Origin: Desulfovibrio inopinatus DSM 10711
Lineage (GTDB): Bacteria; Desulfobacterota; Desulfovibrionia; Desulfovibrionales; Desulfovibrionaceae
Direction: 5' to 3'
DNA: 64,000 nt
NCBI RefSeq assembly: GCF_000429305.1
Contig: NZ_AUBP01000001.1
Coordinates: forward strand, 310,001-374,000
Translations under genes and position numbers: made by a program
Shown here: piece after piece, positions 49,536 to 57,846 of the stretch
Layout of the letters: each line of letters opens with the position of its first letter
How positions within the stretch are numbered: the stretch's first letter is position 1
Notes under the pieces: model-generated
Seen by the model: only the letters and a program-made list of their open reading frames with translations
The model's database searches: none
What the model was told of the DNA's origin: nothing

Positions 49536-50477
49536 GTGAACCCACTGTATATTACCTACAATGCGACAAAAAAGAAACTAACATGGCGAGATGCCGTTGA
49601 AGCGTTGCGATTTGGCCATACGTTCCCAAATGCCGAAATTCGAGACATGTTTCTTGGGCCGGCACACGGCACATTGCTGAGTCGCGGTGCTTATATCGAG
49701 GGAGTAGGGTACGGGGTGAAATCCACAACCGTCTTTAACAGGAATACCCAAAAAGGTTTGCCATCCGTCCAGGGGGCTATGCTTGTCTTTGAGCCCGAGT
49801 GCGGTCAGCTTCGTGCGATTATTGAGAGCCGTCTTATCACCGAGTTCAAAACGGCAGCGGACTCTATGCTTGGCGCTACGTTCCTTATGCGGCCAGACAG
49901 CAAAAAAGTATTGATAGTTGGGGCCGGGGCTGTTGCCCGCAGTCTGATTGAGGCGTACAGCGCCATTTTCCCTGGGCTTGAACGGATAACCGTATGGGCA
50001 CGTCATTTCGCGCAAGCCGAAGCCCTCGCTAAGGAATGGGAACACAATTCCGTCGCTGTTGTTGCGGTGACCGATTTGGGGGCTGCAGCATCGGAAGCGG
50101 ACGCTATCTCAACGGCAACACTGGCGCGTGAGCCTATCTTGAAAGGACAATGGATTCAGCCAGGTACGCATATCGACTTGATCGGCGCCTACAAGGCAGA
50201 CATGCGCGAAGCGGACGATGCACTCATTACAACCGGTTCGCTGTTTGTCGATAGTCGAGAAACGACGCTCGGGCATATCGGTGAATTGACTATTCCTATC
50301 GCAAGCGGTGTGATTACGGCCGACGACGTGCAAGGAGATTTGTACGATATGATACGCAACCCGTCTTGTGGGCGGCAGGCCTCAACAGACATCACCATTT
50401 TTAAAAACGGCGGCGGCGCACACCTCGATTTGATGATGGCGTGGTATATTTGCAAGCAGGCTGGTGTCGAGCGTTAA
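49536..50477 (+). CDS. Ornithine cyclodeaminase/mu-crystallin family protein
   Basis: A 313-residue NAD(P)-dependent enzyme. It has the family core KSTTVFNRN, GAMLVFEPECGQLRAIIESRLITEFKTAADSMLGA and the Rossmann nucleotide loop VLIVGAGAVARSLIEAY, with HIDLIGAYKADMREADDALI and GVITADDVQGDLYDM further on. The Lys in KTAAD (family TAAxS/Ala) and the Asp of IGAY..DMRE are the usual catalytic/substrate positions. Family members include ornithine cyclodeaminase, alanine dehydrogenase and imine reductases for cyclic amino acids, so the substrate cannot be fixed. The GTG start follows AAGGAGATGCT. Confidence 0.9.
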   Translation: MNPLYITYNATKKKLTWRDAVEALRFGHTFPNAEIRDMFLGPAHGTLLSRGAYIEGVGYGVKSTTVFNRNTQKGLPSVQGAMLVFEPECGQLRAIIESRLITEFKTAADSMLGATFLMRPDSKKVLIVGAGAVARSLIEAYSAIFPGLERITVWARHFAQAEALAKEWEHNSVAVVAVTDLGAAASEADAISTATLAREPILKGQWIQPGTHIDLIGAYKADMREADDALITTGSLFVDSRETTLGHIGELTIPIASGVITADDVQGDLYDMIRNPSCGRQASTDITIFKNGGGAHLDLMMAWYICKQAGVER

Positions 50478-50478
50478 G

Positions 50479-50509
50479 AAAGGTGAGGTTGGATTTCTCA
50501 TCCTTTCGA
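50479..50509. terminator. Hairpin between convergent genes
   Basis: GAAAGGTGAG near 50479 pairs with CTCATCCTTTC ending near 50509 with a single bulge and a short loop. It lies between the ends of the convergent ornithine-cyclodeaminase-like and GNAT genes and overlaps the GNAT stop codon. T-tracts are weak. Confidence 0.45.
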
Positions 50510-50974
50510 CAGCATGTATTTCATGGGAATGAATCGAATACCATTGACTTCATGTTCTTCTGACTGCGCTTCAAAGCCCATTCTTTGGTAAAAACCGAGT
50601 GCATTGGGTGATGCATTTACTGTAAGCGCTTGAGCATTCCGTGCTTGGCAAAGTGTGATTGCCATGTGGACAAGCTGTTGTCCAACTCCCTGTCCTTGGA
50701 CCGATGCATTCACAAAAAGCATCGACACGTGGTTATCTTGCCGTACTTCCACAACACCGACGAGTTCTTCAGCTCGCTTCGCTATATAAACCACCGAACC
50801 TTCGTGAATACGTTGTTGCAGTGCTTCCGTGCATGCGAACGCCTGAAAGGATGCAATGCCTTGATCGGAAAAATATGGGGCAACATATCTTCCAAAAACA
50901 GTGAGTACCAGCTGGATAGTGCAATCTTCCTCGCCTGGTTGAAGTGGGGTATATTCTATACGGGGTGCTATCAC
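50498..50974 (-). CDS. GNAT-family N-acetyltransferase
   Basis: A 158-residue acetyltransferase. The acetyl-CoA pyrophosphate loop is NASVQGQGVGQQLVHMAI (Q/R-x-x-G-x-G/A), preceded by the beta-strand GVVEVRQDNHVSMLFVN and followed by ALTVNASPNALGFYQRMGF, all in the usual GNAT order. The acceptor is unknown. Gene start is the ATG at 50974; no strong ribosome binding site is seen. It is convergent with the ornithine-cyclodeaminase-like gene. Confidence 0.9.
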   Translation of the reverse strand: MIAPRIEYTPLQPGEEDCTIQLVLTVFGRYVAPYFSDQGIASFQAFACTEALQQRIHEGSVVYIAKRAEELVGVVEVRQDNHVSMLFVNASVQGQGVGQQLVHMAITLCQARNAQALTVNASPNALGFYQRMGFEAQSEEHEVNGIRFIPMKYMLSKG

Positions 50975-51204
50975 TTCTCTGTTTATCTCCTTGTCTCAAA
51001 AAATTCAGTGGTCTATGTTTTAGTCTACTGTGTAGATTTCTAGCAGGATACGTCAAGTTTCTCACAGTGTGCGCATTGATATGAATACATATTTTATGCA
51101 CAAGTTTGTATTCGAGTAAAGGTTTTGTCTTGAGATGATTGAGACCTAGGGGATTGTTTTGAATGATCATTAAAAAAGTGTTGATGCAAAAAAGGTTCTT
51201 TTTA

Positions 51205-51224
51205 ACTCGAACAATCGTTCAAGT
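51205..51224. promoter_or_regulatory. TetR-type operator, site 1
   Basis: ACTCGAACAATCGTTCAAGT is a 20-bp imperfect palindrome with the same half-sites as two more copies near the tetR start. It lies beyond the 3' end of tetR. Immediately downstream on the plus strand are a TATATA box-like run (51235-51240) and a ribosome binding site plus ATG (51268), but the frame only runs antisense into tetR, suggesting that the gene once controlled here was deleted. Confidence 0.7.
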
Positions 51225-51277
51225 CGGTAGTGGCTATATAAACCAAGTATCAGCTAACGGAGTTGAGATGCTTGACA

Positions 51278-51850
51278 TCACTCTTCCTGCGGCCAGGGGA
51301 GCCATGGTAAGCCTTCGCGCAGGCCTTGACGTATACGGTCGACAGCGTCGCACTGGTAACCATAAACGCGGATTCCAAATATGTGTAGCATGATGCTCGT
51401 CGCGCGATATTGGCTTCGTGTGGTATCGAATTCTCTTTCAAGATAGTGTTGGAATACGGCTTCCACTTCACGCAATTTGGCGGCAGCGAATTCATGCAAT
51501 GCGTTGCCTTCGCTTGCTAACTCAAGTTGAGTTTTGACAAGAAGGCAACTCTTGTAGTCGCTTTGTCTCGCTTCATGGAGAACGCGCTCGAAGTTCTTAC
51601 AAATCCCTTCGCCGACATTGGGAGCGGTATCGAGAATTTGGCGTATTGTTGCGATTCGTTGTTGTGCATAGCGTTCAAGTGCTTCTTTGAACAAAGCCTC
51701 TTTGTTGCCGAAGGAATAATACAATGATCCCGGTTTCAGGCCCGTGGCTTTGACGACCTGTTGCATGGACGAACCGCTATATCCATTGCGCCAAAACAGA
51801 TCGATCGCTTTGTCAATAATATCATTTCTGTCGTACTGGGCTTTTGCCAT
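51278..51850 (-). CDS. TetR-family transcriptional regulator
   Basis: A 190-residue repressor. Residues about 8-52 are the TetR helix-turn-helix (NDIIDKAIDLFWRNGYSGSSMQQVVKATGLKPGSLYYSFGNKEALFKEAL). The rest is a helical ligand and dimer domain with SDYKSCLLVKTQLELA and two conserved-looking Cys; the ligand is unknown. The ATG at 51850 follows AGGACAGAG; the frame extends to 51961 but that would start inside an operator. Three 20-bp palindromes of the same type surround the gene, one at its own promoter, so autorepression and control of the DsrE-like gene are likely. Confidence 0.92.
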   Translation of the reverse strand: MAKAQYDRNDIIDKAIDLFWRNGYSGSSMQQVVKATGLKPGSLYYSFGNKEALFKEALERYAQQRIATIRQILDTAPNVGEGICKNFERVLHEARQSDYKSCLLVKTQLELASEGNALHEFAAAKLREVEAVFQHYLEREFDTTRSQYRATSIMLHIFGIRVYGYQCDAVDRIRQGLREGLPWLPWPQEE

Positions 51851-51912
51851 CTCTGTCCTGCTTCTCTCGTTGTTTTTACCGATTGACGTCAAAGTATCCC
51901 GCGTGGAGAGTA

Positions 51913-51932
51913 ACTTGAATAAACATTCAAAA
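51913..51932 (-). promoter_or_regulatory. TetR-type operator, site 2 (tetR promoter)
   Basis: ACTTGAATAAACATTCAAAA is a weaker copy of the 20-bp palindrome (ACTTGAA ... TTCAAGT). On the minus strand it overlaps a plausible tetR promoter (TTGTCA, then TATTCA after 16 nt), 63 nt before the tetR start, which fits autorepression. Confidence 0.6.
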
Positions 51933-51963
51933 AAAGTTGACAAGGGGATTTTCTTGGTCAAAA

Positions 51964-51983
51964 CTTGAGCGATCGTTCAAGTT
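51964..51983 (+). promoter_or_regulatory. TetR-type operator, site 3 (before the DsrE-like gene)
   Basis: ACTTGAGCGATCGTTCAAGT is a 20-bp palindrome with one mismatched pair. It is the best of the three copies, lies between the divergent tetR and DsrE-like genes, and is 112 nt before the latter. Confidence 0.75.
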
Positions 51984-52094
51984 GGTCTGAAGACTTCTGC
52001 GTCAGCAATATCGCAAACTCCAAGACCGCCTTGTATCGTGAAGTATTGGTCACCATCTTTTCATCACAACAGACCGTAAATATGAGGGAATTTC

Positions 52095-52436
52095 ATGAAC
52101 GCTGAACAATTACATATTCTCTGGACGAACGACAATCCCATCACGTCGGAACTGATGGTCATGATGTACGCCAAGGCCGCCATGGAACGAAAGATGTGGA
52201 ATGCGGTGACAGTGATTATTTGGGGAGCCACCGCCAAATTCGTGGCCGAAGATATCCACATGCAACACCTTATAGCCGAAGCACAAGAAGCGGGCGTGGA
52301 GTTTAGCGCATGTGAAACCTGTGCACGTCGCTTGGATGTGAAAGAACAGCTTGGCAATCTCGGAATAGAACTCAAGTCCTGGGGTATCCCTTTAACGGAA
52401 CTCATTAAAGGGAAGGAACATCTCATTACAATTTAA
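52095..52436 (+). CDS. DsrE-family sulfur-relay-like protein
   Basis: A 113-residue protein with the DsrE/TusD fold: HILWTNDNPITSELMVMMYAKAAMERKMWNAVTVIIWGATAKFVAED, then GVEFSACETCARRLDVKEQLGNLGIEL, in which two cysteines (CxxC) sit where DsrE-family proteins carry the persulfide-bearing Cys. Such proteins transfer sulfane sulfur; this subfamily is not assigned a partner. GAGGGAATTTC precedes the ATG. A TetR operator lies upstream, so expression probably responds to the ligand of that repressor. Confidence 0.88.
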   Translation: MNAEQLHILWTNDNPITSELMVMMYAKAAMERKMWNAVTVIIWGATAKFVAEDIHMQHLIAEAQEAGVEFSACETCARRLDVKEQLGNLGIELKSWGIPLTELIKGKEHLITI

Positions 52437-52456
52437 GCATGCCTTGCAAATAATCA

Positions 52457-52482
52457 GGGAGGATGCATTAGGTACTCCTCCC
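52457..52482. terminator. Hairpin between convergent genes
   Basis: GGGAGGA (52457-52463) pairs with TCCTCCC (52476-52482), a 7-bp GC-rich stem with a 12-nt loop between the convergent DsrE-like and ABC permease genes. On the minus strand TGATTATTT follows, which is a weak T-tract. Confidence 0.5.
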
Positions 52483-52501
52483 AGGTGCCAACCATACAGG
52501 C

Positions 52502-54202
52502 TTATCGCAACAAGGGAGAAATTGTGCTGATAATCAAGCTCAAGCAGACGGTCAGAACAATGAGCAATGTCCCATAGGCCATAGCCAAGCCGATGTCATA
52601 CTCAAAAATGGCGTTGACCATGGCAATGGAGATAGGCTTGTTCGAGGCGGTATAGAGAAACGCTGAAACTGTATACTCACCGATACTACGTACGAAAACA
52701 TAGAGAAATCCTGCGAGGAGTCCCGGGGAGATAATAGGAAGCGTTATTTTTCGAAACGTTGTATAGCCCGATGCACCAAGGCTTTTGGATGCTTCAAGAA
52801 GTGTGGAATTCAATCCCTGAAAGGATATGTGGGTCACTTTCACCACGATGGGAAGGGATTTGATGAAGTAGCCCAAGGGCAGCAAAACATATGTGCCGAC
52901 TAAAACCGTATTAAACGTGAACACGTTGGGCGTACTGGTCGCCGTAATAATATTGATGGCGATCGCGCTGGCGGGCATTGCCCAAGGCAGTACAACCAGG
53001 AACTCAACCACGCCTTTGAATTTGAACTGTGTTTTTTCGATTATCCACGAAGCGGGGATAGCCACGAATACACAGAGGAATGCAGCCAAAATCGACATTT
53101 CAATACTGTTCATGAATGGCCTGAATTTTCGCGCTTTGGAAATAACGATGTAATTATCCAAAGAAAATGCTTGGGGGTAAATATTCACCATCCATGAGGA
53201 GGAGTCCACGAAGGACAAAACAATGATTGTCACAAATGGCAGCAGGATCAAGAGCACGAGAAGCGCCTTGAGTCCCGATGCGCAACAGCGCAATGCTGTG
53301 TTTCGAATTGTGAAGGGGTGAAAGGGGGTCCCCTTGACCGATCCGGAAAACTGCCTCTGTTTTTCATACCAGCGCAGTACACCAAAAAAGACCATGGAAA
53401 TGATCGTCAGGACAACCACCTGGACGGCGGCCGTTTCCATGAAGTTATTGGCTTTTGATAACAAAATCTGCGTGGTCAGCACTTTGTAGCCTCCGCCGAT
53501 AATACTCGGCGCAGCAAAAGAACCTATTCCGGTCATAAACGTCACGGCTGCAGACGTTATCACGGCCGGAGCAATGAAAGGCAGAATGACAGAGGTAAAC
53601 ACCTTTATTCGCGAGGCACCGAGAATTCTGGCACTTTCAATGACGGAAAGGTCAATATGCTTGATGGCCAGCGAAACGGTGAGGTAAAAGTACACGTACT
53701 GAGTATAGATGTGTACGAACAGTATGCCGGGCAGACCGGAAAAATTGTATGGAGATTCGTCGAGTCCCAAAAGCAGCTCAATGCTTTTGGTGACGAGCCC
53801 GCTTTCGCCATATAATTGTACAAAGGCAAAAACAATGATGATTCCCGGCATCATCACCGGAAGTAAAAGGAGTTTGTCGAGCACATCACGGTGGGCACAC
53901 TCGAAAAAATGTACCAAGAAGGCGAGCCCCGTCCCTACCAGACCACACAGTATGACGGTCAGCGCTCCGAGAACCAGCGTGTTTTGCAGAACGAGAAGAC
54001 TTGTGGAAGATGTGAAGAACGCTTCATAGTGAGCAAGCCCGGTTCCACCCTCGACGGCCAGACTTTTCATGAGCGTAGTCAAAGCCGGATAGAGAACACA
54101 CCCCATCAGCACCCAGAGCAACGCCAGAATGCCTAATCCCGGAATAACTCGGCGCTGAAGGCGTTTCATGACATACAGCATGTTGTCTTTTCGCCTAGTC
54201 AT
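52502..54202 (-). CDS. ABC importer permease with two fused transmembrane domains
   Basis: A 566-residue permease of the FbpB/AfuB/ThiP type, in which two BPD_transp_1 domains are fused. About 12 helices are present. The ATPase-contacting EAA loops are VIESARILGASRIKVFTSVILPFIAPAV in the first half and LLEASKSLGASGYTTFRKITLPIISPGLLAG in the second. The ATG at 54202 overlaps the last codons of the ATPase gene (stop 54195-54197); ATG 54181 is a possible later start. Substrate: Fe(III), thiamine, phosphonate and polyamine systems share this architecture. Confidence 0.93.
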   Translation of the reverse strand: MTRRKDNMLYVMKRLQRRVIPGLGILALLWVLMGCVLYPALTTLMKSLAVEGGTGLAHYEAFFTSSTSLLVLQNTLVLGALTVILCGLVGTGLAFLVHFFECAHRDVLDKLLLLPVMMPGIIIVFAFVQLYGESGLVTKSIELLLGLDESPYNFSGLPGILFVHIYTQYVYFYLTVSLAIKHIDLSVIESARILGASRIKVFTSVILPFIAPAVITSAAVTFMTGIGSFAAPSIIGGGYKVLTTQILLSKANNFMETAAVQVVVLTIISMVFFGVLRWYEKQRQFSGSVKGTPFHPFTIRNTALRCCASGLKALLVLLILLPFVTIIVLSFVDSSSWMVNIYPQAFSLDNYIVISKARKFRPFMNSIEMSILAAFLCVFVAIPASWIIEKTQFKFKGVVEFLVVLPWAMPASAIAINIITATSTPNVFTFNTVLVGTYVLLPLGYFIKSLPIVVKVTHISFQGLNSTLLEASKSLGASGYTTFRKITLPIISPGLLAGFLYVFVRSIGEYTVSAFLYTASNKPISIAMVNAIFEYDIGLAMAYGTLLIVLTVCLSLIISTISPLLR

Positions 54203-55241
54203 CGAGGAGTTTGAGCGCGTTTGCTGAAAGGGTTATCCAGACGGTATCATCGAGCTGAAGATCCGTTCCCTGCTCAATGGTGTTCAATTCGGCCACACGG
54301 AGTACCGTGTCCCCCATGCGCACAATGGAGTCAATCCACACCCCGTTCAATTGACGTTCAACAAGTTGTCCACGAAACGTGTTGGGTCCGTGAGTGGCCT
54401 CTTTTGATATCTGGATATTCTGCGGTCTGATAGAGAGGTAGCTCCCGCTTCCGGCCGTATCCGGCACATGTAACTCCGTGCCATCGTCCAGATACACCTG
54501 TTCTGACTTGCGTTCGACTTTAAGCAGATTGGTATCACCGACGAACCTGGCGACAAACACATTTCGCGGCGTGTTATATACCTCCTGTGGTGTCCCGACC
54601 TGTACCACACGGCCTTTGTTAAAAATGGCGATGCGATCGGACAGGGTCAGTGCCTCGGTTTGGTCATGGGTGACGAAAATGGTGGTTATGCCCAAACGTT
54701 TCTGCAACGACTTGATTTCGATACGCATTTTGTCGCGCAATCGGGCGTCAAGATTGGAAAGTGGTTCGTCCAAAAGCAGAACGTCCGGTTCCACGGCCAA
54801 CGAACGGGCCAATGCTACCCGTTGCTGCTCACCGCCGGACAGTTCCGTGACTCTGCGGTTACCGAATTCGCTCAGCCCGACCATATCCATATAAAGTGAA
54901 ACCGTTTCGCGGCGCTCTTGGCTAGCCTTTTTCTGGATAACCAAGCCATATTCTATGTTCTGGCGCACAGTGAGGTGAGGGAAAAGGGAATAATTTTGAA
55001 ACACCATGCCCACCTTGCGTTTTTCAGGGGGCAATTGGGTCATGTTTTTGTTATCGATAAATACTACCCCTGATTGCGGGGTGATGAACCCCGCGATCAG
55101 GCGCAGTAACGTTGTTTTTCCACAACCGGATGGGCCGAGGAAGGTGAAGAATTCTCCTTTTCGTATGGACAGATCGACCTGCGAACACGCCCATATGCCG
55201 TCAAAGGACACTCCCACTCCCTCAAGGACGACAGCCCCCAT
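54195..55241 (-). CDS. ABC importer ATPase (FbpC/PotA-type)
   Basis: A 348-residue ATPase. Walker A is LGPSGCGKTTLLRL, Q-loop MVFQNYSLFPHLTV, signature ELSGGEQQRVALARSL, Walker B VLLLDEPLSNLDARLR, switch His VTHDQTEA. Residues about 240-345 form a C-terminal TOBE-like regulatory domain (VGDTNLLKVERK, LSIRPQNIQISKEA). It lies 9 nt after the binding-protein gene and overlaps the permease. It powers import through the fused permease. Confidence 0.94.
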   Translation of the reverse strand: MGAVVLEGVGVSFDGIWACSQVDLSIRKGEFFTFLGPSGCGKTTLLRLIAGFITPQSGVVFIDNKNMTQLPPEKRKVGMVFQNYSLFPHLTVRQNIEYGLVIQKKASQERRETVSLYMDMVGLSEFGNRRVTELSGGEQQRVALARSLAVEPDVLLLDEPLSNLDARLRDKMRIEIKSLQKRLGITTIFVTHDQTEALTLSDRIAIFNKGRVVQVGTPQEVYNTPRNVFVARFVGDTNLLKVERKSEQVYLDDGTELHVPDTAGSGSYLSIRPQNIQISKEATHGPNTFRGQLVERQLNGVWIDSIVRMGDTVLRVAELNTIEQGTDLQLDDTVWITLSANALKLLDD

Positions 55242-55250
55242 AACAAATGC

Positions 55251-56294
55251 CTACTTTTTATCCTTACCGGAATCTTTAATTTCCATATCCCAGTGCTGCA
55301 TCCATTGGGACTGCTTGGAAGCCAGATCGCCCCAATCCACATCCATGACCCGGAATTGGATTTCACCCATCCATTGGGGGGCGGTGGCGATGGCGTCGGG
55401 ATGTGTGGGCATACGGTTGAACTTGTTCGCGAGCATGGATTGTGCTTTTGCACCGCCCGCGAATTCAACAAAAGCTCGCGCCGCATTGGGGTGCTTTGCT
55501 CCCTTGATGACGGCGATTCCATCGGTGATGACTGGGGAACCGCTTTCCGCATCAATAATTTCAAGGGGCATCTTGTTCTTTATTTTGTTGTCGATCACGG
55601 AGTTGAGTACAGCAAAACTCAGAGGGGCTTCCTTGCGGCCAACGGCTTGAAACTGAAGAGAACCGCTTCCATAATAGCGCTTGGTATTGGCATCAACCGC
55701 TTTGAGGAATTTCCATCCACCATCAAGATCGCCTTTTTTTTCAAACTGCTGCAGCAGGGAAGAGTAGGTGGCGCGTGCGGATGAGGACAAGGCATTTCTG
55801 AAGACCAATTGGTTTTTGTACTTGGGGTTTGCGAGATCCCACCAGTCTTTAGGGGCGTCGTCTTTGCTCATCATCTCGCTGTTATAAAACATCAGTACTG
55901 GAGTTTGGATCGTACCATACCAGTACCCGTCTTTGTCCTTGAACAATGGCTTGATTTTGTCCGCCCAGCTCGGGGTAAAAGGAACGAAGAGGTCTTCCGC
56001 CTTGAGCTCCTGATACACGGAGGAAGGCGCTCCGTACATGACATCGGACTGTGGGTTGGCCTTTTCTGCGCGAACCCGATCAGCCAGCTCACCCTTGAGG
56101 TTGATAAACTCGACGTTGACACCAGTTTCTTTTTCAAACGCGTCCGCCACCAGCTCCAACATGGACTCTCCATGAGTGGAGTAGACAACAACTTTTTCTT
56201 CCAATTTCGTATCGGAAGCCATTGACGCCGCGGGAAACAAGACGACGACAAACAGAGCCAGAACGGCCCATCTGATACACGTACCGATGTTCAT
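55251..56294 (-). CDS. ABC importer periplasmic binding protein (Fe(III)/phosphonate type)
   Basis: A 347-residue exported binding protein. Signal peptide 1-27 (VLFPAASMAS). The mature part starts KVVVYSTHGESMLELVADAFEKETGVNVEFINLKG, the class D pattern shared by iron(III), thiamine and 2-aminoethylphosphonate binders, with SDVMYGAPSSVYQEL, PQSDVMYG and GSPVITDGIAVIKGAKHPNAARAFVEF further on. The paired tyrosines typical for iron binding are not clearly present, so the ligand remains open. GGAGAGCATCAC precedes the ATG at 56294. It is 74 nt after the PP2C gene. Confidence 0.92.
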   Translation of the reverse strand: MNIGTCIRWAVLALFVVVLFPAASMASDTKLEEKVVVYSTHGESMLELVADAFEKETGVNVEFINLKGELADRVRAEKANPQSDVMYGAPSSVYQELKAEDLFVPFTPSWADKIKPLFKDKDGYWYGTIQTPVLMFYNSEMMSKDDAPKDWWDLANPKYKNQLVFRNALSSSARATYSSLLQQFEKKGDLDGGWKFLKAVDANTKRYYGSGSLQFQAVGRKEAPLSFAVLNSVIDNKIKNKMPLEIIDAESGSPVITDGIAVIKGAKHPNAARAFVEFAGGAKAQSMLANKFNRMPTHPDAIATAPQWMGEIQFRVMDVDWGDLASKQSQWMQHWDMEIKDSGKDKK

Positions 56295-56368
56295 GTGATG
56301 CTCTCCATCAGGCTGTTGCATGTTATTATAATGATGATTCATCCGACCGAATTTGGTGATGGCATCGC

Positions 56369-57175
56369 TCACATGTGAATGGCGATGGCGGCAATGTCAT
56401 CGTGCGTTTTAAAACGAGGATAGATGCGGCACCCGATGTCGGTAGCCTCGACACTTCGAATGTGGTTGTGGACTCCCTTGAGACCGGCTTTGCGGAACAG
56501 GTCTATGTGTTCGCAAAAATCACGTCTCAGCCAAGGCGTTGCATCGGGGAGAAGTAAGCCGTCGGTAAACAAGAGAATATGTTTGATGCCGTTGAGATCA
56601 TGTTTTCCGGAACGAAGAAAACGCATTGCTTCCGGTTCTCCGTTGAAAACGCCGTAATCCACGTTCATACGGGAGCGGACCTTCAAAATCTGCTGATGTA
56701 TGGCAACCCTGATAGGGGCATCCGTCTCGTGGCAAACGTCTCTCCAGAGACGTAGTGTCTCCGCATCCTGGTCAATAGGTTCGCACAAAAGCTCGGACTT
56801 GCCTGTGTCGTGGATGCAAAAAATTCGGCAATCACCTATTTGCGCCCATTCCAGCGAATCGCCTTGAACGCGAACTACAGCCGCACTCGTACTCCAGAGA
56901 TTTCCTTTGTCGTTCAACGCAACCTGCCGGTCGAGCATGTCTTGTCGGAGAGCTTGATTGGCTCGTTCTGCCAACTCCACCAGTGTTCCATCATTCTTTC
57001 TGAATTCTTCGGCCACACGGTGAGAAGCGAGAAAACCTCCTGTAAGCCCATGTTCATAGGTTTCGGAAGTCAGACTGGTCGCTCCGTCAAACACACCGAA
57101 AAGGTTGTTCTCCATAACAAGAACATCTTCATTCATGACCCCGGAACCGTGTTCAATGAGTGATTCAACGTGCAT
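56369..57175 (-). CDS. PP2C-type serine/threonine protein phosphatase
   Basis: A 268-residue phosphatase. The metal-binding motifs are GVMNEDVLVMENNLFGVFDGATSL (Asp in FDGA), then TSAAVVRVQGDSLEWAQIGDCRIF, ILLFTDGLLLP and the C-terminal HDDIAAIAIHM. Residues are consistent with an active PPM/PP2C enzyme dependent on Mn2+ or Mg2+. The ATG at 57175 follows AAAGGAAAGCG; the frame reaches 57205. It is the first gene of a likely operon with the ABC importer, which is an unusual partner; it may act on a regulatory phosphoprotein, but no kinase is adjacent. Confidence 0.88.
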   Translation of the reverse strand: MHVESLIEHGSGVMNEDVLVMENNLFGVFDGATSLTSETYEHGLTGGFLASHRVAEEFRKNDGTLVELAERANQALRQDMLDRQVALNDKGNLWSTSAAVVRVQGDSLEWAQIGDCRIFCIHDTGKSELLCEPIDQDAETLRLWRDVCHETDAPIRVAIHQQILKVRSRMNVDYGVFNGEPEAMRFLRSGKHDLNGIKHILLFTDGLLLPDATPWLRRDFCEHIDLFRKAGLKGVHNHIRSVEATDIGCRIYPRFKTHDDIAAIAIHM

Positions 57176-57846
57176 CGCTTTCCTTTGTTCTTGAATTGTA
57201 TTCATACAATAAATTCAAGTTACAACAAATAGATACAAGTGATTGAAAGCCTTCTGTTCTATCAAGATGTCCGATGGAATTTCTATGAATGGAGAAAAGC
57301 TGGGAGGAGTGAGTTGTGTTGAGTCTTTTGCTGTTTGAAAAGTTCACTATGGAAAGTGATTCATGCCGTTCCAGGCCTCAGCATAATCTTGAAGTACAAT
57401 AAACAAGGAAGGACGGTTTGTTTTTTGACAAACCGGTCTTTGAGGGATGTTGCGTCCTGTTGTTTGTGATTTCTTTGCTTATATTTATTGTATTATATTT
57501 ATTGTGTGTCGCTATTGTATTGCAGCGCTATTACAAAGAGTATGTTTTTATTCCAGGTTCTTCATAAGGTTTTTCAAGGTTTTTCTGAAAATATTGGAAT
57601 TTGCTATCCGGGTTTCACCAGGCTTTTGAGCTATATTCATGGCGCGTGTATATAATTCTAGTTATTTTAGTTGGTTGTTGAAGATTTGTTTGTTGTTGTT
57701 TTTTCTATGTTAAATATGGATTAAACTTTGCATGAAATATATTGTTGATTATTATGTTTTGTTCAGCATGCTCTGAATGGTTTGCAAGTAGATGATCTCC
57801 ATTCACAAGAGGTAGTTAGGTACACACAGAAGCAGAGGGAGTAGGT
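57176..57846. other. AT-rich divergent intergenic region
   Basis: 671 bases between the phosphatase (minus) and the PEP-CTERM-like gene (plus), with low GC throughout 57440-57760. An 8-bp stem-loop, CGGTTTGT (57414-57421) with ACAAACCG (57428-57435), is present without a T-tract. No gene with a ribosome binding site is seen. Confidence 0.45.

Noticed and set aside
57447-57629. 60-codon plus-strand frame rich in Phe and Ile
   Set aside because: AT-rich non-coding composition without a ribosome binding site.
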